Below, one piece after another: positions 26,241 through 34,613 of a stretch of DNA of 64,000 nt (position 1 is the stretch's first letter; each line of letters begins with the position of its first letter). A program made the position numbers and the translations under genes. The notes beneath the pieces were generated by a model. It saw only the letters and a program-made list of their open reading frames with translations, was not told the DNA's origin and ran no database searches. Origin of the DNA: Niabella ginsenosidivorans (GTDB taxonomy: Bacteria; Bacteroidota; Bacteroidia; Chitinophagales; Chitinophagaceae); contig NZ_CP015772.1 in the NCBI RefSeq assembly GCF_001654455.1, positions 4,712,001 through 4,776,000 of the forward strand, given 5' to 3'.

Positions 26241-27491
26241 CTATGAATATTTTTTTACTATTACACAGGCATTATGCCCACCGAAGCCAAAGGTATTGCT
26301 CAATGCAATATTCACCTCCCGCTCCTGTGCCTTGTTAAAGGTAAAGTTCAATTTGGGATCCAGTTCCGGGTCGTCAGTAAAATGATTAATGGTTGGGGGC
26401 ACAATATTATGTACAACACTTTTGATACAGGCGATCGCTTCAATAACACCGGCAGCACCTAAGCAATGGCCGGTCATGCTTTTGGTAGAGCTGATATTCA
26501 TATCATAAGAATGCGCACCAAATACTTCCAGGATCGCTTTGGTTTCGGCAATATCTCCAAGGGGTGTGGATGTGCCGTGCGTATTAATATAATCTACATC
26601 GGCAGGGGTAATGCCCGCATCATTTAACGCAGCAATCATTACATTCTTTGCTCCCAGCCCTTCCGGGTGCGGGGCCGTAATATGATAGGCGTCAGCAGTA
26701 GCGCCGCCGCCAATTACTTCACAGTAAATAGTAGCTCCCCGTTTCAGGGCATGCTCCAGCTCTTCAAAGACCAATACGCCTGCGCCTTCCCCCATTACAA
26801 AACCATCCCTGTCTTTATCATACGGGCGGCTGGCTGTTGCCGGATCATCATTCCGTTCACTCATGGCCTTCATGGCATTAAAACCTCCAACACCTGCTTC
26901 ACTTACAACCGCTTCACTTCCTCCGGTAACAATGATATCCGCTTTGCCCAGGCGCAATAAATTAATAGCGTCTATCATAGCGTTGGTGCTGCTGGCACAG
27001 GCGCTTACCACTGCATAGTTGGGGCCGCGGAAATTATGCCGCATGCTGATCTGCCCGGCAGCAATGTCCAGGATCATTTTAGGAATAAAGAAGGGGTTGA
27101 ACCGGGGGGTGCCATCCCCCTTGGCAAAATCAATCACTTCATTCTGAAAGGTGATCAGCCCACCAATACCGCTTCCTAAAACAACGCCTACACGATCCGG
27201 GTTTATATTTTCTTTGGTAAGGCCTGCATTCTTTACTGCCTGGTCACTTGCTATCAATGCAAACTGGGTAAACCGGTCAACTTTCCGGGCTTCTTTTTTA
27301 TCAAGAAAATTCGTGGGGTCAAAATTCTTTACTTCACAGGCAAATTTCGTTCTGAATTTACTGGCATCAAATAAGGTGATGGGTGCAGCACCTGAAACGC
27401 CATTAATCAACCCGTTCCAATAATCATCAACTGTATTGCCCAACGGTGTTAATGCACCCATTCCGGTTACAACTACCCTTTTCAACTCCAT
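26241..27491 (-). CDS. fabF: Beta-ketoacyl-ACP synthase II
   Basis: This 416-residue condensing enzyme elongates acyl-ACP in fatty-acid synthesis. The catalytic triad is visible: Cys in VSACASSTNAM (about 165), His in YINTHGTSTPLGD (about 305) and His in KSMTGHCLGAAG (about 342). The C-terminal NTFGFGGHNAC motif is intact. The gene follows acpP by 115 bases with a hairpin between, and runs into rnc. Confidence 0.97.
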   Translation of the reverse strand: MELKRVVVTGMGALTPLGNTVDDYWNGLINGVSGAAPITLFDASKFRTKFACEVKNFDPTNFLDKKEARKVDRFTQFALIASDQAVKNAGLTKENINPDRVGVVLGSGIGGLITFQNEVIDFAKGDGTPRFNPFFIPKMILDIAAGQISMRHNFRGPNYAVVSACASSTNAMIDAINLLRLGKADIIVTGGSEAVVSEAGVGGFNAMKAMSERNDDPATASRPYDKDRDGFVMGEGAGVLVFEELEHALKRGATIYCEVIGGGATADAYHITAPHPEGLGAKNVMIAALNDAGITPADVDYINTHGTSTPLGDIAETKAILEVFGAHSYDMNISSTKSMTGHCLGAAGVIEAIACIKSVVHNIVPPTINHFTDDPELDPKLNFTFNKAQEREVNIALSNTFGFGGHNACVIVKKYS

Positions 27492-27522
27492 AAACTGGTT
27501 ATCCTTATTATTTTATGATAAA

Positions 27523-27560
27523 ACCGCCTTTAATTATGGAAGACCACAGTCAAAGGCGGT
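27523..27560 (-). terminator. Hairpin between acpP and fabF (attenuator-like)
   Basis: Arms ACCGCCTTT and AAAGGCGGT pair perfectly around a 20-base loop; on the minus strand TTTATC follows. It can partially terminate after acpP, which would make acpP mRNA more abundant than fabF mRNA, as expected for acyl carrier protein. Confidence 0.6.
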
Positions 27561-27606
27561 GTATTTGTTTCTTTACCAAAGCCAAGCTTGGCTAAACTCC
27601 AATCAA

Positions 27607-27843
27607 TTACTTGGCGTGTTCTTCCAAATAAGATACAGCCTGACCAACAGTAGTAATTGTTTCGGCTTGCTCATCTGGAATAGAAATATTGAATTCTTTT
27701 TCAAATTCCATGATCAGTTCTACGGTGTCCAGTGAGTCGGCACCCAGATCATTTGTAAAAGAAGCTTCATTAGTTACTTCTGCTTCGTCAACGCCCAGTT
27801 TGTCAACGATAATTTTTTTAACTCTTGATGCAATGTCTGACAT
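27607..27843 (-). CDS. acpP: Acyl carrier protein
   Basis: This 78-residue acidic helical protein carries acyl chains on a phosphopantetheine attached to the serine of [10 protein letters not shown] (about residue 37). Length and motifs match bacterial ACP throughout. It is the first gene of the acpP-fabF-rnc cluster and has a good promoter directly upstream. Confidence 0.97.
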   Translation of the reverse strand: MSDIASRVKKIIVDKLGVDEAEVTNEASFTNDLGADSLDTVELIMEFEKEFNISIPDEQAETITTVGQAVSYLEEHAK

Positions 27844-27867
27844 ATCTTATTAATTTAGTTATTGCTG

Positions 27868-27900
27868 CAAAAATAGAGTTTTTGGGTAAAAATGCACAAA
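27868..27900 (-). promoter_or_regulatory. Promoter of acpP
   Basis: On the minus strand TTTG (27900-27897) is followed after 21 bases by TATTTTTG (27875-27868), an exact -33/-7 match for the Bacteroidota primary sigma factor. The acpP ATG is 24 bases downstream. Confidence 0.7.
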
Positions 27901-28007
27901 AAGAAAAAAAAAACTAAAAATGTATTGAAACGCTTAAAAATCCTTAATTTACAAAATAAATAAGTACCTGCAACGACCTATGATTTTTACTAAAATGAGA
28001 CGGTTTT

Positions 28008-28436
28008 ATGGCATTAAAGATTATAGATCATGGTTCCAAAGAATACCAGCAAATGGTAGATCTCCGCAATGAAATTCTGCGGAAACCTTTGGGGCTGGTA
28101 TTAACGGAGGAAGATATTAATGCCGACAAAAACAATGTGCTGATCGGTGCCTTTGAAGATGAAAAAATGCTGGGATGCTGTATGCTTGTAAAACAATCAG
28201 ACCGGATTGTTTTACTGCGCCAGATGGCGGTGCTGAATGATCTGCAGGGGAAGGGAATCGGTAAAGCCCTGATGCAGTTTGCGGAAAACATTGCAAGGGA
28301 TATGGGCTACCGCGAAATATCGATGCAGGCGCGCAAGAATGCATCCGGCTTCTATGAAAAAATGGGGTACCGGGAAGCGAGCAATGAGTTTACAAATCTG
28401 ACGATCCCCCACGTCATTATGAAAAAATACATCTGA
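28008..28436 (+). CDS. GNAT-family N-acetyltransferase
   Basis: This 142-residue protein has the GNAT fold: an N-terminal helix, beta-strands with MLGCCMLVKQSDRIVLLRQMAV, then the acetyl-CoA pyrophosphate loop LQGKGIGKALMQFAE (about residues 82-96) and ASGFYEKMGYREA near the end. The substrate is unknown; small amines or amino acids are typical. Divergent from acpP and convergent with the YcxB-like gene, so it is its own transcription unit. Confidence 0.9.
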   Translation: MALKIIDHGSKEYQQMVDLRNEILRKPLGLVLTEEDINADKNNVLIGAFEDEKMLGCCMLVKQSDRIVLLRQMAVLNDLQGKGIGKALMQFAENIARDMGYREISMQARKNASGFYEKMGYREASNEFTNLTIPHVIMKKYI

Positions 28437-28441
28437 CGGCG

Positions 28442-28921
28442 TTATTTGCCTTTTACCTTGTTCATTAACAGATGCCGGAGCCGGGAAACCTCCTCACTGT
28501 TTCCACAGGCCGATTTGGGCACCAGCAAAAAAGACCGTTCGTCAAAATACAAATGAAAAAAATGAGGGCTTTCCTTATAACCGGCCAATACAGTATAAGG
28601 CCAGCTTCTTTTACCTTTTGAATGCTCCAGCGTAAAGTCATTGTCATCAAAATACATGGTAAAATGATGCTTAAAGGTTGCTGCCTTTCTGTAAACCAGG
28701 CCGGGAAGCACAAACCACAGACTGATCATTAACAACAACCAGAGAAATGAATTGATCAGAAAGGCTGTGGGCGTTATTTTATGCAGTGCATACAATACCA
28801 GCGCCAGGGCTGCAAATACATTTACCAGGATAATCATGATCCTGATCTCTCTCTTGGAAATGAAATGATAGCGCAATGCCTGTATTACCTGCTTTTTATC
28901 ATAACCAAAATTGATCGTCAT
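28442..28921 (-). CDS. YcxB-like membrane protein
   Basis: This 159-residue protein has two adjacent membrane helices (IRIMIILVNVFAALALVLYAL and AFLINSFLWLLLMISLWFVLPG, about residues 26-77) and a C-terminal soluble part with YFDDNDFTLEHSKGKRSWPYTVLAGYKESPHFFHLY.., the pattern of YcxB-like C-terminal domains. Function unknown. Converges with the GNAT gene five bases away. Confidence 0.75.
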   Translation of the reverse strand: MTINFGYDKKQVIQALRYHFISKREIRIMIILVNVFAALALVLYALHKITPTAFLINSFLWLLLMISLWFVLPGLVYRKAATFKHHFTMYFDDNDFTLEHSKGKRSWPYTVLAGYKESPHFFHLYFDERSFLLVPKSACGNSEEVSRLRHLLMNKVKGK

Positions 28922-29026
28922 ATTTTTATTGTTTAAAGCGGAAGGGGCTGCAGGGCTAAAGATAAATGTTAAACGGAGAAATCACAGCCGGTCTGAAAAA
29001 AATACTTATCCCCGGTCAGTACAAAT

Positions 29027-29059
29027 AAAAAGCGAACCCCGGTTAAAGGTCCGCTTTTT
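29027..29059 (-). terminator. Intrinsic terminator after the TraR/DksA-like gene
   Basis: Arms AAAAAGCGAACC and GGTCCGCTTTTT pair (one G-T) around a 9-base loop. Because both sides carry A/T runs it could act on both strands; the minus-strand ileS-traR unit ends 23 bases upstream of it. Confidence 0.8.
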
Positions 29060-29081
29060 ATACTGTTCTATTACATTTCTG

Positions 29082-29957
29082 TTAACGATTCATCATTGAT
29101 TTGGCCTCAATGCTAAGAGTGGCATGGGGCACTGCACGCAAACGCGCCTTATCTATTAAATGACCGGTTACGCGGCAAATGCCATAGGTTTTGTTCTCTA
29201 CACGCATTAACGCTTTTTCAAGGTGATCAATAAAAGTGATCTGGCGGCTGGCCAGCTGGCTCAGCTGTTCCCGCTCCATGCTTACACTGCCATCCTCCAT
29301 GGTCATATAACGGCCTTCATCCATATCGCCGCCCTCATCCCTGCGGGTAATCAATCCCTGTAAATAAGCCAGCTCTTTTTTAGCTGCATCCAGCTTTTTT
29401 AAAATGATCTCTTTAAACTCGGCCAGGTCGCTATCGGAATAACGGACTACTGATGGAGCTTTTTCTACCGCAGGGGTATCCAAGACACTCTTTGTAAAAT
29501 CCGGCTGATATTTTACCGAACTCTTAGTAGACAGTTTGGGAACCACTACCTTTTTAGGAGCTTTTGCTTCTTTTTTATCTTCTTTTTTTGCCACTATTTT
29601 TTCTGTTATGGGAGTTTCTTTTACTGTCGACTTTTTTTCAACTGTTTTTTTTGCGGGAGGTGCTACCGCTTTTTTAACCGGGGCCTTAGCTTTTACCACA
29701 GGCTTTGCCGCAGCCTTTTTAACCACAGCTTTTTTTGCCGCAGCTTTTGCTTTCGCCGCAGGCTTTGCCGCTTTTTTGGAAGCCACAGCTTTTGCTGCCG
29801 GGCGGGCCGGCTTTGCTGCTGCTTTTACGGCGGGCTTACCCGCTTTTTTTGTTACAGCGGCCACTTTTCCGCCTACGGAACGGACAGGTTTTGCCGGCGC
29901 CGCTTTTTTACTTGCTGAACGGGTTGGTTTAGTGGTTGTTTTTTTCTTTGTAGCCAT
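29082..29957 (-). CDS. TraR/DksA-family protein with a histone-H1-like basic N-terminal tail
   Basis: This is a 291-residue protein of two parts. Residues 1 to ~145 are a low-complexity tail of Ala, Lys and Pro repeats (AAKPAAKAKAAAKKAVVKK and similar), like the C-terminal tail of histone H1 or AlgP. Residues ~165-291 are DksA/TraR-like: a helical hairpin (DLAEFKEIILKKLDAAKKEL..) and the end YGICRVTGHLIDKARL. The zinc finger is degenerate: one Cys (261) remains where the family has four. Bacteroidota relatives of this domain next to ileS are common and often lack the cysteines. The tail may bind DNA or RNA. It lies 6 bases after ileS, in one unit. Confidence 0.85.
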   Translation of the reverse strand: MATKKKTTTKPTRSASKKAAPAKPVRSVGGKVAAVTKKAGKPAVKAAAKPARPAAKAVASKKAAKPAAKAKAAAKKAVVKKAAAKPVVKAKAPVKKAVAPPAKKTVEKKSTVKETPITEKIVAKKEDKKEAKAPKKVVVPKLSTKSSVKYQPDFTKSVLDTPAVEKAPSVVRYSDSDLAEFKEIILKKLDAAKKELAYLQGLITRRDEGGDMDEGRYMTMEDGSVSMEREQLSQLASRQITFIDHLEKALMRVENKTYGICRVTGHLIDKARLRAVPHATLSIEAKSMMNR

Positions 29958-29963
29958 CTTTTG

Positions 29964-32900
29964 TTACCCTTTTTTTGTTACAATCGTATATAACTTATGT
30001 TCGTTCACCTCAATTTCAGCGCCACCTGATGTAATCGGACTAAAATCCAGATCATCTGCCAAAATTTCTGCGCAAATATAGTCTTTATACGTGTTTAACG
30101 AATTTTTTAATGTAGGATTTGTGTCAATTTGTACTGAAATACGATCAGTTACATCAAAATTGCTATCCTTCCTTATTTTTTGAATACGGTTTATAAATTC
30201 CCGCGCGTCGCCTTCCTGTTTCAGGGCTTCTGTAATGGTAATGTCTAACGCCACGGTGAGGGCGCCTTTGTTGGCTACCGTCCATCCGGGGATGTCTTCA
30301 CTGCTGATGTCCACCTCGTTGCTCTGAATGGTTATCTTTTCGCCGTCAATATCCAGTTCTGTCTGTCCGTTCTTTTCCAGATTGCTGATATCCTCCTGAC
30401 CGAAATCAGCCAGTGCATTCGAAACCGCTTTCATTTTAGGGCCCAGCTTTTTACCCAACGCTACAAAGTTGGGCTTGATTTTTTTCTTTATAAATCCTTC
30501 GGTATCAACCAGGTATTCTGTCTCCTTAATATTAACTTCCGATTTGATCAGCTCCTCCACCTTTTCCAGTTGTTCTTTCATAGAAGGGTTCAGCACAGGA
30601 ATTAATACCTTTTGTAACGGTTGACGCACCTTAATGTTCACTTTTTTGCGTAAAGACAGGATCAATGAAGAAATATCCTGAGCCAGCTGCATCCTTTCTT
30701 CCAGCGCTTTATCAATGGCTGCTTCATCTGCTTTGGGAAAAAGAGCATGATGTACTGATTCCACGTCAAAGTGCCGGGCAACGGCATTCAGGTTACGGAA
30801 AACCGCATCACTGAAGAAGGGAGCTACCGGGGCCATTAAGCGCACAACGGTTTCCAGGCATTCAAATAAGGTCTGGTAAGCCGAAATTTTATCTGCTTCA
30901 TATTCTCCTTTCCAAAACCTTCGACGGCAAAGTCTTACATACCAGTTACTTAAGTGCTCATCCACAAAATCTTCGATCAGCCGGCCGGCCTGGGTAGGCT
31001 CATAATCATCCATAGCCGCCGTAACATCTTTTACCAGGGTGTTAAGAGAAGAAATGATCCAGCGGTCAATTTCCGGCCGTTCATTCAGCGGAATCCGGGC
31101 TTCGCTGAAGGTAAACCCGTCCACGTTTGCATAAAGCGCAAAGAACTGGTAAGTATTGTATAGGGTACCAAAGAATTTTCGCTGCACTTCCTTTATACCG
31201 TCGATATCAAATTTCAGGTTATCCCATGGAGAGGCGTTTGTAATTAAATACCAACGCGTTGCATCTGCGCCAAAGGTTTCGATGGTAGTAAAGGGATCTA
31301 CCACGTTGCCCAGCCGCTTGCTCATTTTATTGCCATTTTTATCCAGCACCAGGCCATTGCTTACTACTGTTTTGTAAGCTACGCTATCAAACAACAGTGC
31401 TGCAAGGGCATGCAGGGTATAAAACCATCCGCGGGTCTGGTCTACACCTTCACAGATAAAGTCAGCGGGGAAGTTGGTGTCAAACGGCTGGTTGAACGGC
31501 TGCGGATCACCGGCTTTTAACTTATCATAGTCCAGCCCCCATTGTGCATAGGGCATGGCACCACTGTCGAACCATACATCGATCAGATCCGGTTCCCGGC
31601 GCATGGGTTTGCCGGAATCGCTCACCAGTACCACTTCATCTACATAGGGTTTATGTAGATCCAGGATGCCTTCATGCAGATAATTCTTATTGATTTCACC
31701 GCCCAAAACCTCGCTGGCCTTCCTTATTTCACTGTTCAGTTCCCCGATAGAGCCGATACATTTCATTTCGCTGCCATCTTCGGTAGACCAGATGGGTAAT
31801 GGGGTGCCCCAGAAACGGCTGCGGCTCAGATTCCAGTCTACCATATTCTCCAGCCAGTTGCCAAAGCGGCCTTCACCGGTTGATTTTGGTTTCCAGTGAA
31901 TGGTTTTGTTCAGCTCCACCATCCGGTTGCGCAATGCTGTGGTTTTGATGAACCAGGCATCCAGCGGGTAATATAATATCGGCTTATCGGTACGCCAGCA
32001 GTGGGGGTAATTGTGCTCATATTTTTCTACCTTAAAAGCACGGTTCTCTTTTTTCAGCTTTACTGAAATATCCACGTTTACATCCACATAACCGGGCTCA
32101 TCCTTATAATCCTTCACATAACGGCCGCTGAACTCACCGGTACCGTCAATAAATTTCCCCGTACGGTCTACCAGCGTGAGAATGCCGATATTGTTTTTCT
32201 TACCTACTTTATAGTCATCCGCGCCAAAGGCCGGTGCAGTATGCACAATACCTGTTCCGTCTTCAGTTGTTACAAAGTCGCCCACCATTACTTTAAAAGG
32301 AGTGGCTCCGGGAGTAATTTCCTGTATTTTCTCCAGGGAGTTGGATTCAAAGGGTAATAACTGCTCATATTCAATGCCTGCCAGCTCATCGCCTTTAAAG
32401 GTGGCGAGGATCTTCCAGGGCAGCACCTCACCCCCGGCCCCTCTCCCTCCAGAGAGGGGGGTATAATTTTCAAAATCACCATTTTCCCCTTCTGCCTTAA
32501 AATATTTGCTGACGAGGGGTTTGGCAATGATCACATTTACCGGAATGTGGGTATAAGGATTAAAGGTTGTTATAAGGACATAATCAATATTGCCTCCAAC
32601 GGTCAGCCCCAGGTTGGAGGGCAGCGTCCAGGGAGTGGTGGTCCAGGCCATGAAGAAGACTTCGGCAGGCTCGGCCTCAACCCCCTCTGTATCTCTCCCA
32701 AAGGGGGAGACCTTTGTGGTTTCTTTAAACAGGAACTCACTTTTATTATTACGCACGGCCTTAAACAGCACGGTGGCGCTGGTATCTTTTACATCTTTAT
32801 AGGTACCCGGCTGGTTCAGCTCGTGGGAGCTTAACCCGGTACCGGCAGCAGGGGAATAGGGCTGAATGCTTACACTTTTATACAATAACCCCTTATTATA

Positions 32901-33404
32901 TAACTGCTTCAGTAAATACCAGAGCGTTTCTATGTATTCATTTTTAAAGGTAATATAGGGATCATTCAGGTCTACCCAATAGCCCATTTTACGGGTAAGA
33001 TCATCCCACTTATCCTTAAACCGCAGCACCGCTTCCCGGCATTTCTGGTTGTATTCCTCTACAGATATTTTTTTGCCGATGTCTTCCTTGGTAATGCCCA
33101 GCTCCTTTTCCACTCCCAGCTCTACCGGCAGCCCGTGGGTATCCCAGCCGCCTTTGCGTTTTACCTGGAAGCCCTGCATCGTTTTATAACGGCAAACCAG
33201 GTCTTTGAGCGTGCGTGAAATAACATGGTGAATACCCGGCATACCATTGGCGCTGGGAGGGCCTTCATAAAAAACAAAGGACGGCGCCCCGTTGCGCAGG
33301 GAAACGCTTTTTTCAAAAGCCTGTTCTGCATTCCAGTTTGCCAGCACTTCCTGCTCTATGGAGGGCAGGTTCAAACCCGTAAATTCTCTGTATTTCACAC
33401 TCAT
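29964..33404 (-). CDS. ileS: Isoleucyl-tRNA synthetase
   Basis: This 1146-residue class I synthetase charges tRNA-Ile. The HIGH motif appears as GIHHV (about residue 56) in PPSANGMPGIHHV, and the KMSKS loop as KMSKRLGN, a form also seen in eukaryote-like (IleS2) enzymes. The editing domain lies about 200-420, with two odd inserts at about residues 231-244 and 315-327 that correspond to palindromic repeats (32675-32712 and 32426-32462). An anticodon-binding and a C-terminal domain follow. I chose ATG 33404 (MSVKYREF): the frame is open to 33500, but the promoter at 33424-33457 lies inside that extension. Confidence 0.97.
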   Translation of the reverse strand: MSVKYREFTGLNLPSIEQEVLANWNAEQAFEKSVSLRNGAPSFVFYEGPPSANGMPGIHHVISRTLKDLVCRYKTMQGFQVKRKGGWDTHGLPVELGVEKELGITKEDIGKKISVEEYNQKCREAVLRFKDKWDDLTRKMGYWVDLNDPYITFKNEYIETLWYLLKQLYNKGLLYKSVSIQPYSPAAGTGLSSHELNQPGTYKDVKDTSATVLFKAVRNNKSEFLFKETTKVSPFGRDTEGVEAEPAEVFFMAWTTTPWTLPSNLGLTVGGNIDYVLITTFNPYTHIPVNVIIAKPLVSKYFKAEGENGDFENYTPLSGGRGAGGEVLPWKILATFKGDELAGIEYEQLLPFESNSLEKIQEITPGATPFKVMVGDFVTTEDGTGIVHTAPAFGADDYKVGKKNNIGILTLVDRTGKFIDGTGEFSGRYVKDYKDEPGYVDVNVDISVKLKKENRAFKVEKYEHNYPHCWRTDKPILYYPLDAWFIKTTALRNRMVELNKTIHWKPKSTGEGRFGNWLENMVDWNLSRSRFWGTPLPIWSTEDGSEMKCIGSIGELNSEIRKASEVLGGEINKNYLHEGILDLHKPYVDEVVLVSDSGKPMRREPDLIDVWFDSGAMPYAQWGLDYDKLKAGDPQPFNQPFDTNFPADFICEGVDQTRGWFYTLHALAALLFDSVAYKTVVSNGLVLDKNGNKMSKRLGNVVDPFTTIETFGADATRWYLITNASPWDNLKFDIDGIKEVQRKFFGTLYNTYQFFALYANVDGFTFSEARIPLNERPEIDRWIISSLNTLVKDVTAAMDDYEPTQAGRLIEDFVDEHLSNWYVRLCRRRFWKGEYEADKISAYQTLFECLETVVRLMAPVAPFFSDAVFRNLNAVARHFDVESVHHALFPKADEAAIDKALEERMQLAQDISSLILSLRKKVNIKVRQPLQKVLIPVLNPSMKEQLEKVEELIKSEVNIKETEYLVDTEGFIKKKIKPNFVALGKKLGPKMKAVSNALADFGQEDISNLEKNGQTELDIDGEKITIQSNEVDISSEDIPGWTVANKGALTVALDITITEALKQEGDAREFINRIQKIRKDSNFDVTDRISVQIDTNPTLKNSLNTYKDYICAEILADDLDFSPITSGGAEIEVNEHKLYTIVTKKG
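32426..32462 (-). repeat. Palindromic G/C-rich repeat inside ileS (insert 1)
   Basis: CCCCTCTC and GAGAGGGG arms around a short loop, followed on the minus strand by a GGCCGGGGGTGAGG tail. This is the form of interspersed repeat often seen between genes in Bacteroidota. Here it is read in frame as TPLSGGRGAGGEV in the editing domain. Confidence 0.7.
32675..32712 (-). repeat. Palindromic G/C-rich repeat inside ileS (insert 2)
   Basis: On the minus strand, GGTCTCCCCCTTTGGGAGAG followed by ATACAGAGGGGGTTGAGG forms a second, different palindromic unit, 212 bases from insert 1. It is read in frame as VSPFGRDTEGVEAEP, just before the conserved MAWTTTPWTLPS of the editing domain. Confidence 0.65.
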
Positions 33405-33423
33405 ATTAACCAAAAAATGAGTG

Positions 33424-33457
33424 CAAAGGTACGAAATATAATTATGGTACGGAACAA
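33424..33457 (-). promoter_or_regulatory. Promoter of ileS
   Basis: On the minus strand TTG (33457-33455), 23 bases, then TACCTTTG (33431-33424) fits the Bacteroidota consensus. It is 19 bases before ATG 33404 and excludes the longer upstream start. Confidence 0.65.
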
Positions 33458-33615
33458 CCAAAAACCAGGGTAAAAACGATTTAACAGCTTTACTAAGCAC
33501 GCCATCTTACACAGCGGCCAAGGAAATACGGCGACATAAAGGGGACTTGTGGGACAGGCAGTTATTTGATTTTACAGTAAAATTCAGCTTAAAAGGAAAC
33601 ACTTAATTATTCTAT

Positions 33616-33649
33616 TAAAAAAGCCGCCCGTATGAACATACGGAGCGGC
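33616..33649 (-). terminator. Terminator of the heme-uptake operon
   Basis: On the minus strand GCCGCTCCGTAT and ATACGGGCGGC form a hairpin with a four-base loop and a one-base bulge, followed by a T-run. It lies 25 bases after the DUF6607 stop. Confidence 0.85.
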
Positions 33650-33674
33650 ACTTATACAATACATGAAGAAAAAA

Positions 33675-34577
33675 CTATTGAATATGCTTTGCCAGCACGG
33701 CGCCCACTTTTGCATTGACATCTGAGGCGGTAAGCTTCTTTTCCTTCCATTCATCGGCCATAGAAAACAGCTGGGTCATCAGGTCTTCATTGCCTACTTT
33801 TTCCGTCAGCTTAATTTGATCCTTGGCATTCAGCACTTTTTCCCATTCCTGCTCCAGGGCCAGCCAAAAGCCTTTGTATTCTTCCCAGTATTTTTCGCCG
33901 GCGGCGCAATCTTCCTTATCCACTCTTTCATAGCCATTCAGCCCCCGTTCTTCCACCAGCAGCTTATCTGTTCCATTTGCGCGGATGATCTTTTTGTTTT
34001 CCTGGTTGTGGTCATATCCCTTATCCGTAATTACCAGGCGGTTGGTACGGTTCAGGATGTTATAGTCGGAGCGTTGGGTATATTCTCTCCGGGGCAGCGG
34101 GGCATCCGCTGTATTTTCCCAGATCATGTGGCCGTTTACCAGTTGCCAGGGAGCGCTGCCCTGGTAGCGGGGGGCATCGGTTACTTCCCATACGGACTGC
34201 GACCATTTGCCTTTTACATCAGCAGCAGGCAGGGTTACTTTTTCCCAAACCTTATCGCCTTTATACACCCATTGCACGGGGTTTTCATAGGTCCAGTCTT
34301 CCCTCCAGTGTTTTACAATGGTACCGTTGCCCATTACCAGCAGGTGCTGGATCACCACTTTTTTATCCGTATTTACCAGCGGCAGGGCCAGCTCGGTAAC
34401 GCCCATGATCTGCTCTCGGTCGTGGAATTTATAATCCTTTTCCGGGGCAAAGGTTTCTGCATATTTAAAGCTTACTTCAAAGCAACCGCAGATCTTGTCG
34501 ATGTTTTCTTTGCCGTTTTGGGCCATGGCAGGAGCTGAGAGCATCGCAGCCATAGCTATACCTAATAATTTATTCAT
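33675..34577 (-). CDS. DUF6607-family secreted protein of the heme locus
   Basis: This 300-residue protein has a signal peptide (ending SAPAMAQ, about residue 19) and starts its mature part with NIDKICGCFEVSFKYAETFAPEKDY, the opening I associate with DUF6607. The rest is beta-rich with many Trp (HWREDWTYENPVQWVYKGDKVWE), ending in an alpha-helical part. Its role is unknown, but it is the last gene of a TonB receptor-HmuY unit (36 bases after hmuY), which points to heme or iron uptake. Confidence 0.8.
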   Translation of the reverse strand: MNKLLGIAMAAMLSAPAMAQNGKENIDKICGCFEVSFKYAETFAPEKDYKFHDREQIMGVTELALPLVNTDKKVVIQHLLVMGNGTIVKHWREDWTYENPVQWVYKGDKVWEKVTLPAADVKGKWSQSVWEVTDAPRYQGSAPWQLVNGHMIWENTADAPLPRREYTQRSDYNILNRTNRLVITDKGYDHNQENKKIIRANGTDKLLVEERGLNGYERVDKEDCAAGEKYWEEYKGFWLALEQEWEKVLNAKDQIKLTEKVGNEDLMTQLFSMADEWKEKKLTASDVNAKVGAVLAKHIQ

Positions 34578-34613
34578 TGAATCGTTTTTGATAGTTCGGG
34601 ATTAAATTTAAAA

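Noticed and set aside
29536-30081. Plus-strand open frame of 181 residues rich in Ala, Phe and Thr
   Set aside because: Mirror of the Ala/Lys/Pro repeats of the TraR/DksA-like gene; low complexity explains its length.
33816-34538. Plus-strand open frame of 240 residues
   Set aside because: Lies opposite the DUF6607 gene, is Phe/Val-rich without a family pattern, and disappears as a mirror of the real coding frame.
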